A DNA stretch of 64,000 nucleotides from OLB7 sp966250335 (GTDB lineage Bacteria > Bacteroidota > Ignavibacteria > OLB7), in NCBI GenBank assembly GCA_966250335.1, contig CBINGZ010000023.1, positions 1 to 64,000 of the forward strand. The letters run 5' to 3'. A program made the translations under genes and the position numbers. The notes under the pieces are model-generated. The model was not told the origin of the DNA and searched no databases. It saw only the letters and a program-made list of their open reading frames with translations. Below, in pieces: positions 15,623 to 24,880 of this stretch (the first letter of the stretch is position 1; every line of letters begins with the position of its first letter).

Positions 15623-17410
15623 ATGGCCCCTACCCGACGCTTCCGTTGCCTCGGCGCCTGTTGTATCGCGATCCTTACGTTTGCTGCTCCTCTCCGGGCA
15701 CAGCAGGGAGGATCGTTCTCGGAGATGATCAGGACGTCGAAGCGCCCGCGGCTGGCCGTGACGATCTCGATCGATCTTCTCCGCGCCGATCTTCTCACCA
15801 GACTCTCCGATCAGTTTCTTCCTGCAACGGGCCCGGGAGGGAGCGTGGGGGGATTCCGCTATCTGATGGAGCGGGGAGCGTGGTTCATCGACGCGCGATA
15901 CGGACATTTTCCGCTGGAGACCGGTCCGGGACATGCGGTGATCCTCACCGGCGGCTACCCCTACAAGACCGGCATCGTCGCCAACGACTGGTGGGACAGG
16001 GAGAATCGCAGGGCGATTTACTGCGTCGATGACCCGCGACAGAGGGTCGTCGGGGCGCGTTCCGGAAGCGGAGCCAGGCCGATGGGACCTCTCAACCTCC
16101 GTTCCACCACGGTCGGCGACGAGCTGAAGATGGCGACCGGCGGCGCCGCGAAGGTCGTCTCGCTCGCATTGAAGGATCGCGCCGCGATCCTCATGGGAGG
16201 CCATGCTCCCGATGTCGCGATCTGGTTCGACGAGACGAAGGGAAACTGGATCAGCAGCACGGCCTACTTTCCCGGCGGCGCTCTCCCTTCATGGGTTGAG
16301 GAGCTGAACGGCAGGGAGATCCCCGAGAAGACGCTCGGCTCGACATGGGCCTCCGAACTCTCCGATGTCGCGATGAAACGGACGGTTCCGGCCGCCGCCG
16401 TCTTTCCCGTCTACGGCATGGGGAACAGGTTCCCGCACACGATCGGCTCCGAGAGGACGGCGACCAACTACAAGGCGTTCAGGATGACTCCCGACGCGAC
16501 ACGATATGTGCTCGCGACCGCGATGGAGGGGATCACGAAGGAGGGACTGGGCGCCGACGAGATCCCCGATCTTCTGGCGGTAGGTCTCTCCTCGATAGAT
16601 TATGCCGAACATGGATTCGGTCCCCACAGTCCTGAGGTCTTCGATCTGGCCGTCCGGGTCGACCGGCAGCTCGCGGAGTTCTTCGGCTTTCTGGAGAGAA
16701 CGGTTCCCGGCGGATTGAGCAATGTCGTCATCGCCCTTACCGCCGACCACGGCGGTTCGATGGTTCCGGAGACCGCTTCCGAGAAGGGGATCGGAGCGGG
16801 ACGCGTCCTCCGGCGCGATGTCATGAAGGCGGCCCACCAGGCGCTCGTCGCCGCATACGGCGACGACGTATGGCTCAGCATCCGTCAGAGCACATGGAAT
16901 CTCGACAGCGTCGACGTATCCTACGCGAACGGAGGCTACGTCGATCCCTATCTCTACCTGGACGACCGGTCGATCGAGCGTGCGCTGGCCGCGCGGAAGG
17001 CGGGCTCCCGCGCCGAGATCGAGGAGACCGCCGCCCGCGCCGTGGAAAAGGTTCCGGGCGTCTATACCGCCTATCCGCGGTCGCGGATCGTGAACGGGAT
17101 GCTCCCGCCCGTCGAGACCTCCAGGCATATCGCAAACGGATTCTATCCGAAGGTGAGCGGGGATATCCTGCTCCTCACCGAGCAGAATTATATCATGCTC
17201 GACCGTTCCGACCAGTATGCGGCGACGCATGGAACGCCCTACATCTACGATATTCATGTTCCGGTCTTCGTGGCCGGTTCCGGGATCGTCTCCGGCGTCT
17301 ATACGGCGACGGTCTCACCGGCCGACGTGGCTCCCACGCTCTCGGCGCTTCTCGGCATCTCCTATCCCAGCGCCTGCGACGGCAGGCTGCTGAGGGATGC
17401 CCTGAGGTGA
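15623..17410 (+). CDS. PafA-like secreted alkaline phosphatase / phosphodiesterase superfamily
   Basis: The 595-residue product has a signal peptide with a cleavage region at PLRAQQG (about residue 26). The alkaline phosphatase superfamily core is intact: VTISIDLLRADLL supplies the first metal-binding aspartate; HFPLETGPGHAVILTG carries the nucleophile Thr100; GIVANDWWD carries the catalytic Asn121; LTADHGG supplies a metal-binding Asp-His pair; and ATHGTPYIYDIHVPVFV is a late metal ligand region. This pattern resembles PafA, the phosphate-irrepressible phosphomonoesterase of Flavobacteria, and the related phosphodiesterases (NPP). Substrate choice cannot be read from the sequence. It releases phosphate outside the cytoplasmic membrane. 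The next gene, a copper amine oxidase, starts 32 bases after the stop. Confidence 0.88.
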   Translation: MAPTRRFRCLGACCIAILTFAAPLRAQQGGSFSEMIRTSKRPRLAVTISIDLLRADLLTRLSDQFLPATGPGGSVGGFRYLMERGAWFIDARYGHFPLETGPGHAVILTGGYPYKTGIVANDWWDRENRRAIYCVDDPRQRVVGARSGSGARPMGPLNLRSTTVGDELKMATGGAAKVVSLALKDRAAILMGGHAPDVAIWFDETKGNWISSTAYFPGGALPSWVEELNGREIPEKTLGSTWASELSDVAMKRTVPAAAVFPVYGMGNRFPHTIGSERTATNYKAFRMTPDATRYVLATAMEGITKEGLGADEIPDLLAVGLSSIDYAEHGFGPHSPEVFDLAVRVDRQLAEFFGFLERTVPGGLSNVVIALTADHGGSMVPETASEKGIGAGRVLRRDVMKAAHQALVAAYGDDVWLSIRQSTWNLDSVDVSYANGGYVDPYLYLDDRSIERALAARKAGSRAEIEETAARAVEKVPGVYTAYPRSRIVNGMLPPVETSRHIANGFYPKVSGDILLLTEQNYIMLDRSDQYAATHGTPYIYDIHVPVFVAGSGIVSGVYTATVSPADVAPTLSALLGISYPSACDGRLLRDALR

Positions 17411-17442
17411 TCCCGCGCATCCATCGATTCAATCATCACGAT

Positions 17443-19395
17443 ATGATCTCCGTCCGTACGGCTCGTCTCCTGTCCGCGCTTTTCCTTTTCCTGGCGCTTG
17501 CCTCGGCCGGCCGGCTTTCGGCCCAGCCGGCTCATCCGCTCGAGCGGTTGACGGGGGAGGAGATCGAGGCAACGTCACGGATCCTCCGGGCCCATCCGGG
17601 GTTTCCGGCGGAGGGGCTCTTCTCGATCATCTCGCTCCACGAGCCTCCGAAATCGGAGATCCTCTCGTACGAGCCGGGCGACCGGTTCACGCGGAGGACG
17701 TTCGCCGTGGTCATGGATATGGCGCGGAACATCACCTATGAAGCGATCGTCGATCTCGCGAACGGGGAAGTCGAATCGTGGAAGGAGATTCCCGGCGTGC
17801 AGCCGCAGGTCTTCGTCTCGGAGTACGATGCCGTTCCCGCCATCGTGAAGGCCGACCCGCGCTGGCAGGAGGCGATGCGTCGTCGCGGCGTCTCCGATTT
17901 CGACAGCATCCAGATCGACACCTGGGCGGCGGGGGATCTCTCGGGACGTTTCGGCGGCAGGCTTCTCCGGGCGCTCAGCTATTACAAGGGGACTGCGATA
18001 AATTTCTACGGCAGACCGATCGAAGGGGTGATCGCCGTCGTCGACATGAACACTCGGCGGGTCGTGTCGTTCACCGACGACAAGGTCCTGCCGATCCCCC
18101 CGCCGGGACAGGAGCTCGACACCGCTTCGATCGGAACCCGTGTCGCTCCCCGTCCCCTGATCGTGACGCAGCCGGAAGGGGTGAGCTTCACCTTGAACGG
18201 GAACGAGATCGAGTGGCAGGGATGGAGCTTCCGGTTTTCGATCGGTCCACGGGAGGGGCTGATGCTCCACAGGGTGGGATACAGGGATGGAGGGAAGGTG
18301 CGGCCCGTTCTCTATAAAGGCTCGCTCTCCGAGATGGTTGTCCCGTACTCCGATCCCGACTCCAACTGGAACTGGCGCAACGCGTTCGATGTGGGGGAAT
18401 ACGGTGTCGGCCGTCTCTCCAGTCCGCTGGAGGCCGGGATCGACGTCCCCGCCAACGCCATGCTGCTCGATGCGGTCTTCGCCGACGATTCCGGCAAGGC
18501 ATATACGCTCCCTTCGGCGATCGGGATCTACGAGCGGGACGGCGGTCTGCTCTGGAAGCATTACGATACATACAGCGGAACGAACGAGTCACGCCGTGCC
18601 CGTCAGCTCGTCCTGATGTCGGTGGCGTGCATCGGGAACTACGACTATTCGGTGAGCTGGATCTTCCATCAGGACGGGACGCTGGAAGTGGACGCGGCGC
18701 TGACCGGGATCATGCTCCCGAAGGGGGTGGAGAAGCCGGGGCAGCATACGCATGGGAGCGCGTTCGGGCATCTCGTCTCCCCGAACGTGATCGCTCCCCA
18801 TCATCAGCATTTCTTCTGCTTCAGGCTCGACATCGATGTGGACGGACAGAAGAACTCCGTCGCGGAGATCAACTCGGCGGCGCTCCCTCCCGGCCGGGAG
18901 AACCCGCTCGCCAATTCCTTCTCGATGACCGAGACGCTTCTGAAAAGCGAGGCCGCCGCGGCGCGGCACGTCAGCATGGAGTCGGCGAGGATCTGGAACG
19001 TGTTCAATCCCGTTACGATGAATTCTCTCGGCCATCATTGCGGCTACGCGCTTCTTCCCGGCCCCACCAGCGTGCCGTTCGCCTCGCCGGAATCCTCGGT
19101 GCGCAGGCGCGCCGGGTTCGTCGACAACCAGTTCTGGAGCACGCAGTATCATCCTGATGAGATGTATGCCGCCGGGGTCTACCCGAACCAGAGCCGCGGC
19201 GGCGACGGACTGCCGCAGTGGATCGCCGACGACGAGTCGGTGCAGAAGGAGGATCTGGTGGTCTGGTACACGATGGGGATCACGCATATTCCGCGTCCCG
19301 AGGAGTGGCCGATCATGCCGGTTACCCATATCGGGTTCCGACTCGTCCCCGTTGGATTCTTCTCGCGCAACCCCGCGCTGGACGTTCCGAAATAG
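17443..19395 (+). CDS. Secreted copper amine oxidase
   Basis: From the ATG at 17443 the product has 650 residues with a signal peptide (LLSALFLFLALASA, cleavage near LSAQPA). Copper amine oxidases oxidise primary amines to aldehydes, ammonia and hydrogen peroxide, using copper and a topaquinone made from a tyrosine. The topaquinone site is present as ACIGNYDYSVSW with Tyr400 as precursor. The copper ligands are His454 and His456 in PHHQHFFCFRLDIDVDG and His629 in MPVTHIGF. The likely catalytic base region SSPLEAGIDVP precedes them. The N2/N3 domains occupy the first 250 residues. It probably allows use of external amines as nitrogen or carbon source. It forms a likely operon with the upstream phosphatase and the downstream Asp-box protein. 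Confidence 0.95.
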   Translation: MISVRTARLLSALFLFLALASAGRLSAQPAHPLERLTGEEIEATSRILRAHPGFPAEGLFSIISLHEPPKSEILSYEPGDRFTRRTFAVVMDMARNITYEAIVDLANGEVESWKEIPGVQPQVFVSEYDAVPAIVKADPRWQEAMRRRGVSDFDSIQIDTWAAGDLSGRFGGRLLRALSYYKGTAINFYGRPIEGVIAVVDMNTRRVVSFTDDKVLPIPPPGQELDTASIGTRVAPRPLIVTQPEGVSFTLNGNEIEWQGWSFRFSIGPREGLMLHRVGYRDGGKVRPVLYKGSLSEMVVPYSDPDSNWNWRNAFDVGEYGVGRLSSPLEAGIDVPANAMLLDAVFADDSGKAYTLPSAIGIYERDGGLLWKHYDTYSGTNESRRARQLVLMSVACIGNYDYSVSWIFHQDGTLEVDAALTGIMLPKGVEKPGQHTHGSAFGHLVSPNVIAPHHQHFFCFRLDIDVDGQKNSVAEINSAALPPGRENPLANSFSMTETLLKSEAAAARHVSMESARIWNVFNPVTMNSLGHHCGYALLPGPTSVPFASPESSVRRRAGFVDNQFWSTQYHPDEMYAAGVYPNQSRGGDGLPQWIADDESVQKEDLVVWYTMGITHIPRPEEWPIMPVTHIGFRLVPVGFFSRNPALDVPK

Positions 19396-19431
19396 CCGTC
19401 GGCTTCGTAAACGCATACCGGAATTTCGATC

Positions 19432-21516
19432 ATGACCCCTTTCAGGCTCGTTCGCCTGCTCATCGCGCTTCTTCTGCCGGCGGCATCTCCTCTGGCGGCG
19501 CAACCTTCCATCGACTGGCGGTTCACCGGCGGACCGGTGCTTCCGGCCGTATCGCGATATACCGGGTTCGCCGCCGGTCCCGACGGCGCCATCTTCGGCG
19601 GCACGCTCGGTGACGGGGTCATGCGTTCGACCGATCAGGGGGGAACCTGGACCCGCTGGGGCCGGCAGATCGCCGACCCCGTCGTCAATGCCGTGGCCGT
19701 CGATTCTCTCGGCAGAATCTTTGCCGGGAGCAGGCTCGGCGTGGACCGATCGACCGACGGCGGCGCGAACTGGTCGTTCCGCACGCTGCAGGGGAAGGAG
19801 GTCGTCTCGCTGGCGGCAAGCGAGGAAGGGGATCTGTTCGCCGTCACCGAGGATGATCTGCTCCTCCGCTCGGCCGACGGCGGCGCTGCGTGGGATACGC
19901 TCCGGAAGGCCGACGTGGGGGCCGTCGTCGTTCTGCCGACCGGCACGATCGTGATGGCGACGGAGAAAGGGGTGATGCGCTCCACCGATCGCGGCGACGA
20001 ATGGTCGAGCCCGGTCACCGGACAGACGTCGAACATCGTGACATCGATAGCCGCCGGCGCCGGACGGATCGTGGCGGGATATTACAACGCCGGCATCCTT
20101 CTCTCGACCGACGACGGGGTCACCTGGAAGAACATCGGCCTGCCGGGGAAGATCTTCCTGACCATGACGATCACCCCGGAAGGGATGATCCTTGCCAGCA
20201 GCACCCAGCTCTCCGGGACGCTGGAACTGCTGGCACGCTCGACCGACAACGGGAAGTCGTGGAGTTCCGTCCCCAGGTTCTGGGGAATCGGTCCGGTCAG
20301 GGCGATGGCGTCGCTGCCGGGAGGGCTGCTGCTGGCGGGCGCCAGGAACGATTCTCTCTATTGCTCGACCGACAGGGCGCAGAGCTGGAAGGGATGCACG
20401 CGCGGGGTGTCGCCCGCCGTGAAACTGATTCCGGGGAACGGCGGCGATCTCTTCGCCGTGGCCTCCGGACGGCTGGTCGTCACTGAAGATCGTGGGGAGA
20501 TATGGCGAGATCTGCGTGTTCCGGGGATCGTCGAGCATGGGATCGTGACGCCGCGCGGGACGATCATGTCTGTCGGCTCGGGACATTTCCGCTCGGTCGA
20601 CGACGGGAAGACATGGAAGGCCGATACCGGTTTCCGCCCTGTCGCCTTCGCGCTCGGGGCGAACAATACGGTCTACGCCGCGCTCGACACCAGCGTCTAC
20701 CGGACGACCGACGAAGGGGAGACATGGATTCATGCCGTCGTCGACAGCTCGGACAAAGAGGCGAACCGCTTCCCGAGCCTCGTCTCGCTGACGGTGGCTC
20801 CGAACGGCGACCTCTGGGCCGGAGGGGCGAAGGATGACGTCTACCGGTCGCAGAACGGCGGCGTCTCCTGGACCCGCATCGCGATTCCGGGGATGACCTC
20901 GGCGGGCAGCTTCACCTTTGGTAGTAATGTGATATATGTGGGTTCGGCCGATACGCTCTACCGTTCCACCGACGGCGGGTCGCACTGGACCGGTCTGAAC
21001 CCGGAGCATGCGCCGAACCCGAACTACCGGGTGCTTTCCGCTCACAACGCGCTCTACAGCGTGACCGACATGGGGGGAGTGCTCCGATCGGCCAACGGGG
21101 GGGAGACATGGAGAGCGGAGAGCAACGGGATAGAGGCGCGGCGGACGCTAACGCTGCTGGCGGTCCCCGAAGGGCTCTATCTCGGCACCGACGCCGGCGT
21201 CTACAGAGCCGATTCGGTCACCCTCGACGCCCCCGATCTTCGCCGTGAAACCGCGAAGAGGATGGGATTGACGATCATCGGAGATTCAGGTAATCCCACC
21301 CATGTCGAGCTTGATCTTGTATCCGGCAGCGATCTATCGATCATGCTCTACAACGCCGTCGGAGACCCCGTCGCGACATTGTTCGAGGGAAGAAAGGAAG
21401 GGGGACGGTCGATCTATCGGCTCCCCGTGGAGGAACTTCCCTCAGGAGTCTATTTCTGCAGGGCGGTTTCGCAGCCGCTCGGCTCCGCAGCCGCAACGAT
21501 ACGTCTGGTGCGCTGA
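19432..21516 (+). CDS. Asp-box (BNR) repeat protein with T9SS sorting domain
   Basis: The 694 residues begin with a signal peptide (LLIALLLPAASPLAAQ). At least thirteen Asp-box motifs of the type R-S-T-D-x-G-x-x-W follow, for example RSTDQGGTWT, RSTDGGANWS, RSTDRGDEWS, RTTDEGETWI and RSTDGGSHWT, so the body is probably a large beta-propeller. The last 85 residues form a T9SS type A sorting domain (LSIMLYNAVGDPVATLF, then LPVEELPSGVYFCRAV and IRLVR), marking export through the type IX system. The function of the propeller is unknown; sialidase-like or photosystem-factor-like (YCF48) propellers share these motifs without the same activity. It starts 36 bases after the amine oxidase gene. Confidence 0.9.
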   Translation: MTPFRLVRLLIALLLPAASPLAAQPSIDWRFTGGPVLPAVSRYTGFAAGPDGAIFGGTLGDGVMRSTDQGGTWTRWGRQIADPVVNAVAVDSLGRIFAGSRLGVDRSTDGGANWSFRTLQGKEVVSLAASEEGDLFAVTEDDLLLRSADGGAAWDTLRKADVGAVVVLPTGTIVMATEKGVMRSTDRGDEWSSPVTGQTSNIVTSIAAGAGRIVAGYYNAGILLSTDDGVTWKNIGLPGKIFLTMTITPEGMILASSTQLSGTLELLARSTDNGKSWSSVPRFWGIGPVRAMASLPGGLLLAGARNDSLYCSTDRAQSWKGCTRGVSPAVKLIPGNGGDLFAVASGRLVVTEDRGEIWRDLRVPGIVEHGIVTPRGTIMSVGSGHFRSVDDGKTWKADTGFRPVAFALGANNTVYAALDTSVYRTTDEGETWIHAVVDSSDKEANRFPSLVSLTVAPNGDLWAGGAKDDVYRSQNGGVSWTRIAIPGMTSAGSFTFGSNVIYVGSADTLYRSTDGGSHWTGLNPEHAPNPNYRVLSAHNALYSVTDMGGVLRSANGGETWRAESNGIEARRTLTLLAVPEGLYLGTDAGVYRADSVTLDAPDLRRETAKRMGLTIIGDSGNPTHVELDLVSGSDLSIMLYNAVGDPVATLFEGRKEGGRSIYRLPVEELPSGVYFCRAVSQPLGSAAATIRLVR

Positions 21517-21685
21517 ACGGTATATCGTACTCTGCTTCGCCGACCACCGTCCGTTCGGAGCATCTCGTCAACGGATGCCGCGCCGCGCATACGCCCGGTC
21601 GATCCGTGATATCGCGATTATCGATATCTTCGCGGCTCTTCTCTTCCCTCATGAACAGATGTCGAACTTCCATAGATCACGTCGG

Positions 21686-22402
21686 ATGAACGCTACACGG
21701 GCTCTTTGCATACTGGCACTCCTGACAACGACGGTCGCCCTTCAATCGTGCGCGCCGGAGAAGGCTCAGGACGGTGACTCCACCCGCCGCGACTCGATCG
21801 CCGGCGATTCGACCGGGATGGTCACACCCCCGCCGCCTCCGCAGGAGCCGGTGAAGAAATACGGGGTAAGGTCAGGCTCGGTCCACTACAAAAACTCCCT
21901 GACCGATGCTCCGGAGATCCTCTTCTTCGACGATTACGGAGCGCTGGAGGCGTATCATTCGAAGCCGTCGAAGTCGGGACGGGGGGGAGAGAACGTCACG
22001 ATCTACCGTGACGGCTACATGTACATCTACAGCGTCAAGGATAAGATCGGCGAGAAGACCGAGCGGCCTCAGCCGACCGGCCCCATCATCGGCGCCATCC
22101 CCGATCTCTGGAACCGTGCGAAGGAGGAATGGCCCTCGTTCGAGATCAAGGAGCTCGGGAAAAAGACGTTCCTGGATCACGAGGCGACAGGATACTCCTT
22201 CCGATACAACGGCGAGCATACGGTCTGGCTCTGGGAGGGAATCCCGCTCTACCTTCAGACACGGAACGGGGCCGGGTCGGAGGAAGGTACGGTTCCGACC
22301 CTTGAGGCGATCTCGATCAGCCCCGACGCGCCGATTCTGCCGTCGTTCTTCGAAGTGCCTGCCGATGTGCGGCTCACCGAGAGGAAACGGAAGGGGATGT
22401 AG
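21686..22402 (+). CDS. Lipoprotein, paralogue of the one at 24881
   Basis: From the ATG at 21686 the product has 238 residues with a lipobox (TTTVALQSC, Cys at about 22). A Pro/Asp/Ser-rich linker follows. The folded domain begins KKYGVRSGSVHYKN, continues EILFFDDYGALEAYHS and ends GYSFRYNGEHTVWLWEGIPL. This arrangement, a 'YGv-SG-v-Y' strand, an 'FDdYG' turn and a late 'WlWeGIPL', is seen in periplasmic lipoproteins with a LolA/LppX-like half-barrel, but the assignment is by eye. A paralogue with the same landmarks is encoded at 24881-25594. The last 29 bases overlap the 3' end of the opposite-strand L,D-transpeptidase gene. Confidence 0.8.
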   Translation: MNATRALCILALLTTTVALQSCAPEKAQDGDSTRRDSIAGDSTGMVTPPPPPQEPVKKYGVRSGSVHYKNSLTDAPEILFFDDYGALEAYHSKPSKSGRGGENVTIYRDGYMYIYSVKDKIGEKTERPQPTGPIIGAIPDLWNRAKEEWPSFEIKELGKKTFLDHEATGYSFRYNGEHTVWLWEGIPLYLQTRNGAGSEEGTVPTLEAISISPDAPILPSFFEVPADVRLTERKRKGM

Positions 22403-23873
22403 GCCCGCTTCCGCGGACGACACCGGCCGTCGTCGAGTCTTTCTTCTTCGTCTCCGGCTTCGATTCGGGGGAGGTCTCCTCGATCCCGATCGGGGCCGGA
22501 TATCCCTTTCCGGCAAGGGCAGCGATCTCGATGATCGCCTCCAGATCTCCCTTCACGGTGCGCGTCACCTTCTCCTTCGGTTTCTTCGCTCCCTTTCTTC
22601 CCGTCTCCCGTGCGCCGGCCGCCGAGTCGGCGCCGGTCGAATCGGTCCGGCCCAGGGCGTCGCGCGACATCCTCCCGATCGCCTCCTCGATCATGGCCAG
22701 CTCCCTCTGCGAGATATCGCTCATCGGGACCCCGTACTGCCGGAGCACGCTCTCCAGCGCTTCCATCGTGTTCGTGTTGTAGTCGTACACATCGCGATAG
22801 AGGTGGAGTTTCCCATCCTGCACCACGATCGTCTCATATCGCAGTTCGACAGGAACCGGCTTCGCGAGTGTGACGCTCTTCGTCTCGGTCTTCCGCTTCG
22901 CGCGGGCCTCGACCGTCGAGTCGGTCAGGTCGGTTTCGCCGAGCCGTGCGATCTCCACGGCGATCTCCTGCACCTGGTCGTTCGTCAGCCCCACGCACCC
23001 GTGCGAGCCGAACTTCCCCAGCTTTGCCGTCGACTTCCCGCCGTGAATGAGCGAGGGGAGGCCGATCGGGATCTTGATGAGGCCGAGCGGGTTCAGCTTC
23101 GATCCGGCCTCGACCTTCTGCCCCGGTCTCACCTTCGTCGACGATTCCACCCACGGCTCGTCGGGGGGAATCCATGTCGGATTGAAGATGATCGACCTGG
23201 CGTAGCGGAGCCCGGTGGGGAGGGGAAATTCGGGATATCCTATTGCGATCTTGTACGATTTCACGAGCTTTCCCCCCTCGAACAGATCCATTCTGTAGGC
23301 CGGAGCGTTCACCACGATCCGGGAGTCGGAGGGGATCGCGTTGTAGGTGTTGCGTCCCGCCGACAGGGTCCGCGTACTGTCGTAGCCCTGCTGCGCCAGC
23401 ATCTGGTTGCGTTCCTCCTCGGTCAGTCCGGACCAGTGTCTGCGGATCAGCCGCGCCAGCGCCGCCCCGCGATCATATCCTATCACCTGTGCGATTTTCC
23501 GTCCGGCCAGCTCGCGCGCGTCGGCGGGGGAACCTGTGTACTCATCCTCCTCACCTTCGTTCAGCCTCATCGTCTCTTCCTGCGCTATGGTCCGCAGCTT
23601 CGCCACCTCTTCCTCCGTCAGCGCCAGCTGCATCCCCGCTTCGGTCAGAAACGTGCTGTCGGCAAGGAAGGCGTCGAGGACGGGGAGGGTGACCGGCATG
23701 GTGTCGACGGCGGCGCTCCGCCCCCGGCCCGAATCGTGCTCGATAATCGTTCCGCCCGCTTCCGATTCAGGTTCAGGCCGGCTCTGCTCGCTCTGACAGG
23801 CGATCATCATCCCCAGGAGCGCCGTTGCTCCGAGAACCGCATATCTCATAACGATAATCTTCAGCTTGCTCAT
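22374..23873 (-). CDS. L,D-transpeptidase (YkuD) lipoprotein
   Basis: Makes 3-3 cross-links or attaches proteins to peptidoglycan, outside the cytoplasmic membrane. The 499 residues (or 491 from an internal ATG, Met9) start with a lipoprotein signal (LLGMMIAC, Cys26). A helical N-terminal region of about 150 residues precedes the YkuD domain at about 185-305. His277 in SLIHGG and Ser290-His291-Gly292-Cys293 in KFGSHGCVGL give the catalytic Cys and His. A Lys/Thr/Asp-rich C-terminal region of 190 residues follows and is probably partly disordered. The gene overlaps the upstream M23 peptidase gene by 4 bases (ATGA), so the two are translationally coupled. Confidence 0.94.
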   Translation of the reverse strand: MSKLKIIVMRYAVLGATALLGMMIACQSEQSRPEPESEAGGTIIEHDSGRGRSAAVDTMPVTLPVLDAFLADSTFLTEAGMQLALTEEEVAKLRTIAQEETMRLNEGEEDEYTGSPADARELAGRKIAQVIGYDRGAALARLIRRHWSGLTEEERNQMLAQQGYDSTRTLSAGRNTYNAIPSDSRIVVNAPAYRMDLFEGGKLVKSYKIAIGYPEFPLPTGLRYARSIIFNPTWIPPDEPWVESSTKVRPGQKVEAGSKLNPLGLIKIPIGLPSLIHGGKSTAKLGKFGSHGCVGLTNDQVQEIAVEIARLGETDLTDSTVEARAKRKTETKSVTLAKPVPVELRYETIVVQDGKLHLYRDVYDYNTNTMEALESVLRQYGVPMSDISQRELAMIEEAIGRMSRDALGRTDSTGADSAAGARETGRKGAKKPKEKVTRTVKGDLEAIIEIAALAGKGYPAPIGIEETSPESKPETKKKDSTTAGVVRGSGPTSPSVSSR

Positions 23874-24673
23874 ATCGGGCTCCTCCCGGTTCCTGTTCCA
23901 GGCCGATCGCGCTTCGATGTATCTCCCTTCATCAGCAGGGGATAGGGGTTGATCGGTGTTCCATCCCAGAAGCGGGAGGGATCGTCGGTCGCCATGATCT
24001 CGAAATGGAGATGGTAATTCCCCGGCGCGGCGTTGCCGGTATCACCGACATAGGCGATCGTATCCCCCTGCAGAACCCATCTCCCCTCGCCGATCCCCGG
24101 CGCATAACCGCTCAGGTGCGCGTAGTAATAGATGTGACTGCTGTCCCGATCGAGCTGATAGAGGGTGATCCCTCCCCGGTCGCTCTGGAAAAGCTTGATG
24201 ATTCTTCCGGGGGCGGCCGCCAGCACCGGGGCGCCGAGCGGAGCCATGATATCGATGGCGTTGTGGGTTCGTCCTTCCGCGCGGGCGTCGGAGTAGGTGT
24301 CGAGCAGATCGCGCGCGCGTACGCCGGCGACCGGAATGATCAGTCGTCGCGAGGGAGACCCGGCGATGCCGGGGCCCGCGGAGCGATCGCTTCCTGAAAG
24401 TCCGGAGGCGAGATCGTCCGCTTCCGTTCTGTCGGGCGGAGAGGGGATCGCATCGATCGGTGGAGCGGGAGCCGAGACCTGCGGCGGCGGTATGTCGGCC
24501 GTGGAGGGGGCTTTCGTCCCCGTTGCCGCCGAGTCGGCGGAACCGTCAATCGTACTGTCGGGCTGCCGCAGAAGTATCGCGGCGCCCACGATAGCCACGG
24601 CTCCCAGAGTGATCAGCATCGCGATCCGTCCCTGCGGCCGTCGTCCGGCGTGGTGTGTTGTCGTCAGTTTCAT
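23870..24673 (-). CDS. Membrane-anchored M23 (LytM) peptidase
   Basis: A 267-residue zinc metallopeptidase that cuts peptide bridges in peptidoglycan. A basic start and one transmembrane helix (about residues 18-35) anchor it in the inner membrane; a 70-residue Pro/Ala/Ser/Asp-rich linker spans part of the periplasm. The LytM domain is catalytically complete: His137 and Asp141 in RTHNAIDIMAP, His186 in YYYAHLSGY, and His221/His223 in NYHLHFEIM. The stop overlaps the start of the L,D-transpeptidase gene (ATGA), suggesting both hydrolysis and cross-linking are produced together. The start is divergent from the lipoprotein at 24881, with a 207-base shared promoter region. Confidence 0.93.
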   Translation of the reverse strand: MKLTTTHHAGRRPQGRIAMLITLGAVAIVGAAILLRQPDSTIDGSADSAATGTKAPSTADIPPPQVSAPAPPIDAIPSPPDRTEADDLASGLSGSDRSAGPGIAGSPSRRLIIPVAGVRARDLLDTYSDARAEGRTHNAIDIMAPLGAPVLAAAPGRIIKLFQSDRGGITLYQLDRDSSHIYYYAHLSGYAPGIGEGRWVLQGDTIAYVGDTGNAAPGNYHLHFEIMATDDPSRFWDGTPINPYPLLMKGDTSKRDRPGTGTGRSPI

Positions 24674-24880
24674 ACCTGTCGTCCCCGTCCGTATCCCTGC
24701 CCGTTCATCGTTCTTATACTGCGCCCAACAGAGGCGCGATCATATCATCTACCATAAACAACGTTCCCCCCCCTCGGCCCGGTTCCGCCGACGATCGGGC
24801 GCGACGCTCCCGATACATTATTTCGTACTTTCCCGCCGTCCCGCGGGGATCCACAGTTCCGAATCAGTAGAAGAATATTC

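Noticed and set aside
18589..21045. 818-codon minus-strand frame over the Asp-box protein
   Set aside because: It is the complement of the repeat-rich propeller gene and gains length from repeated codons; no family signature.
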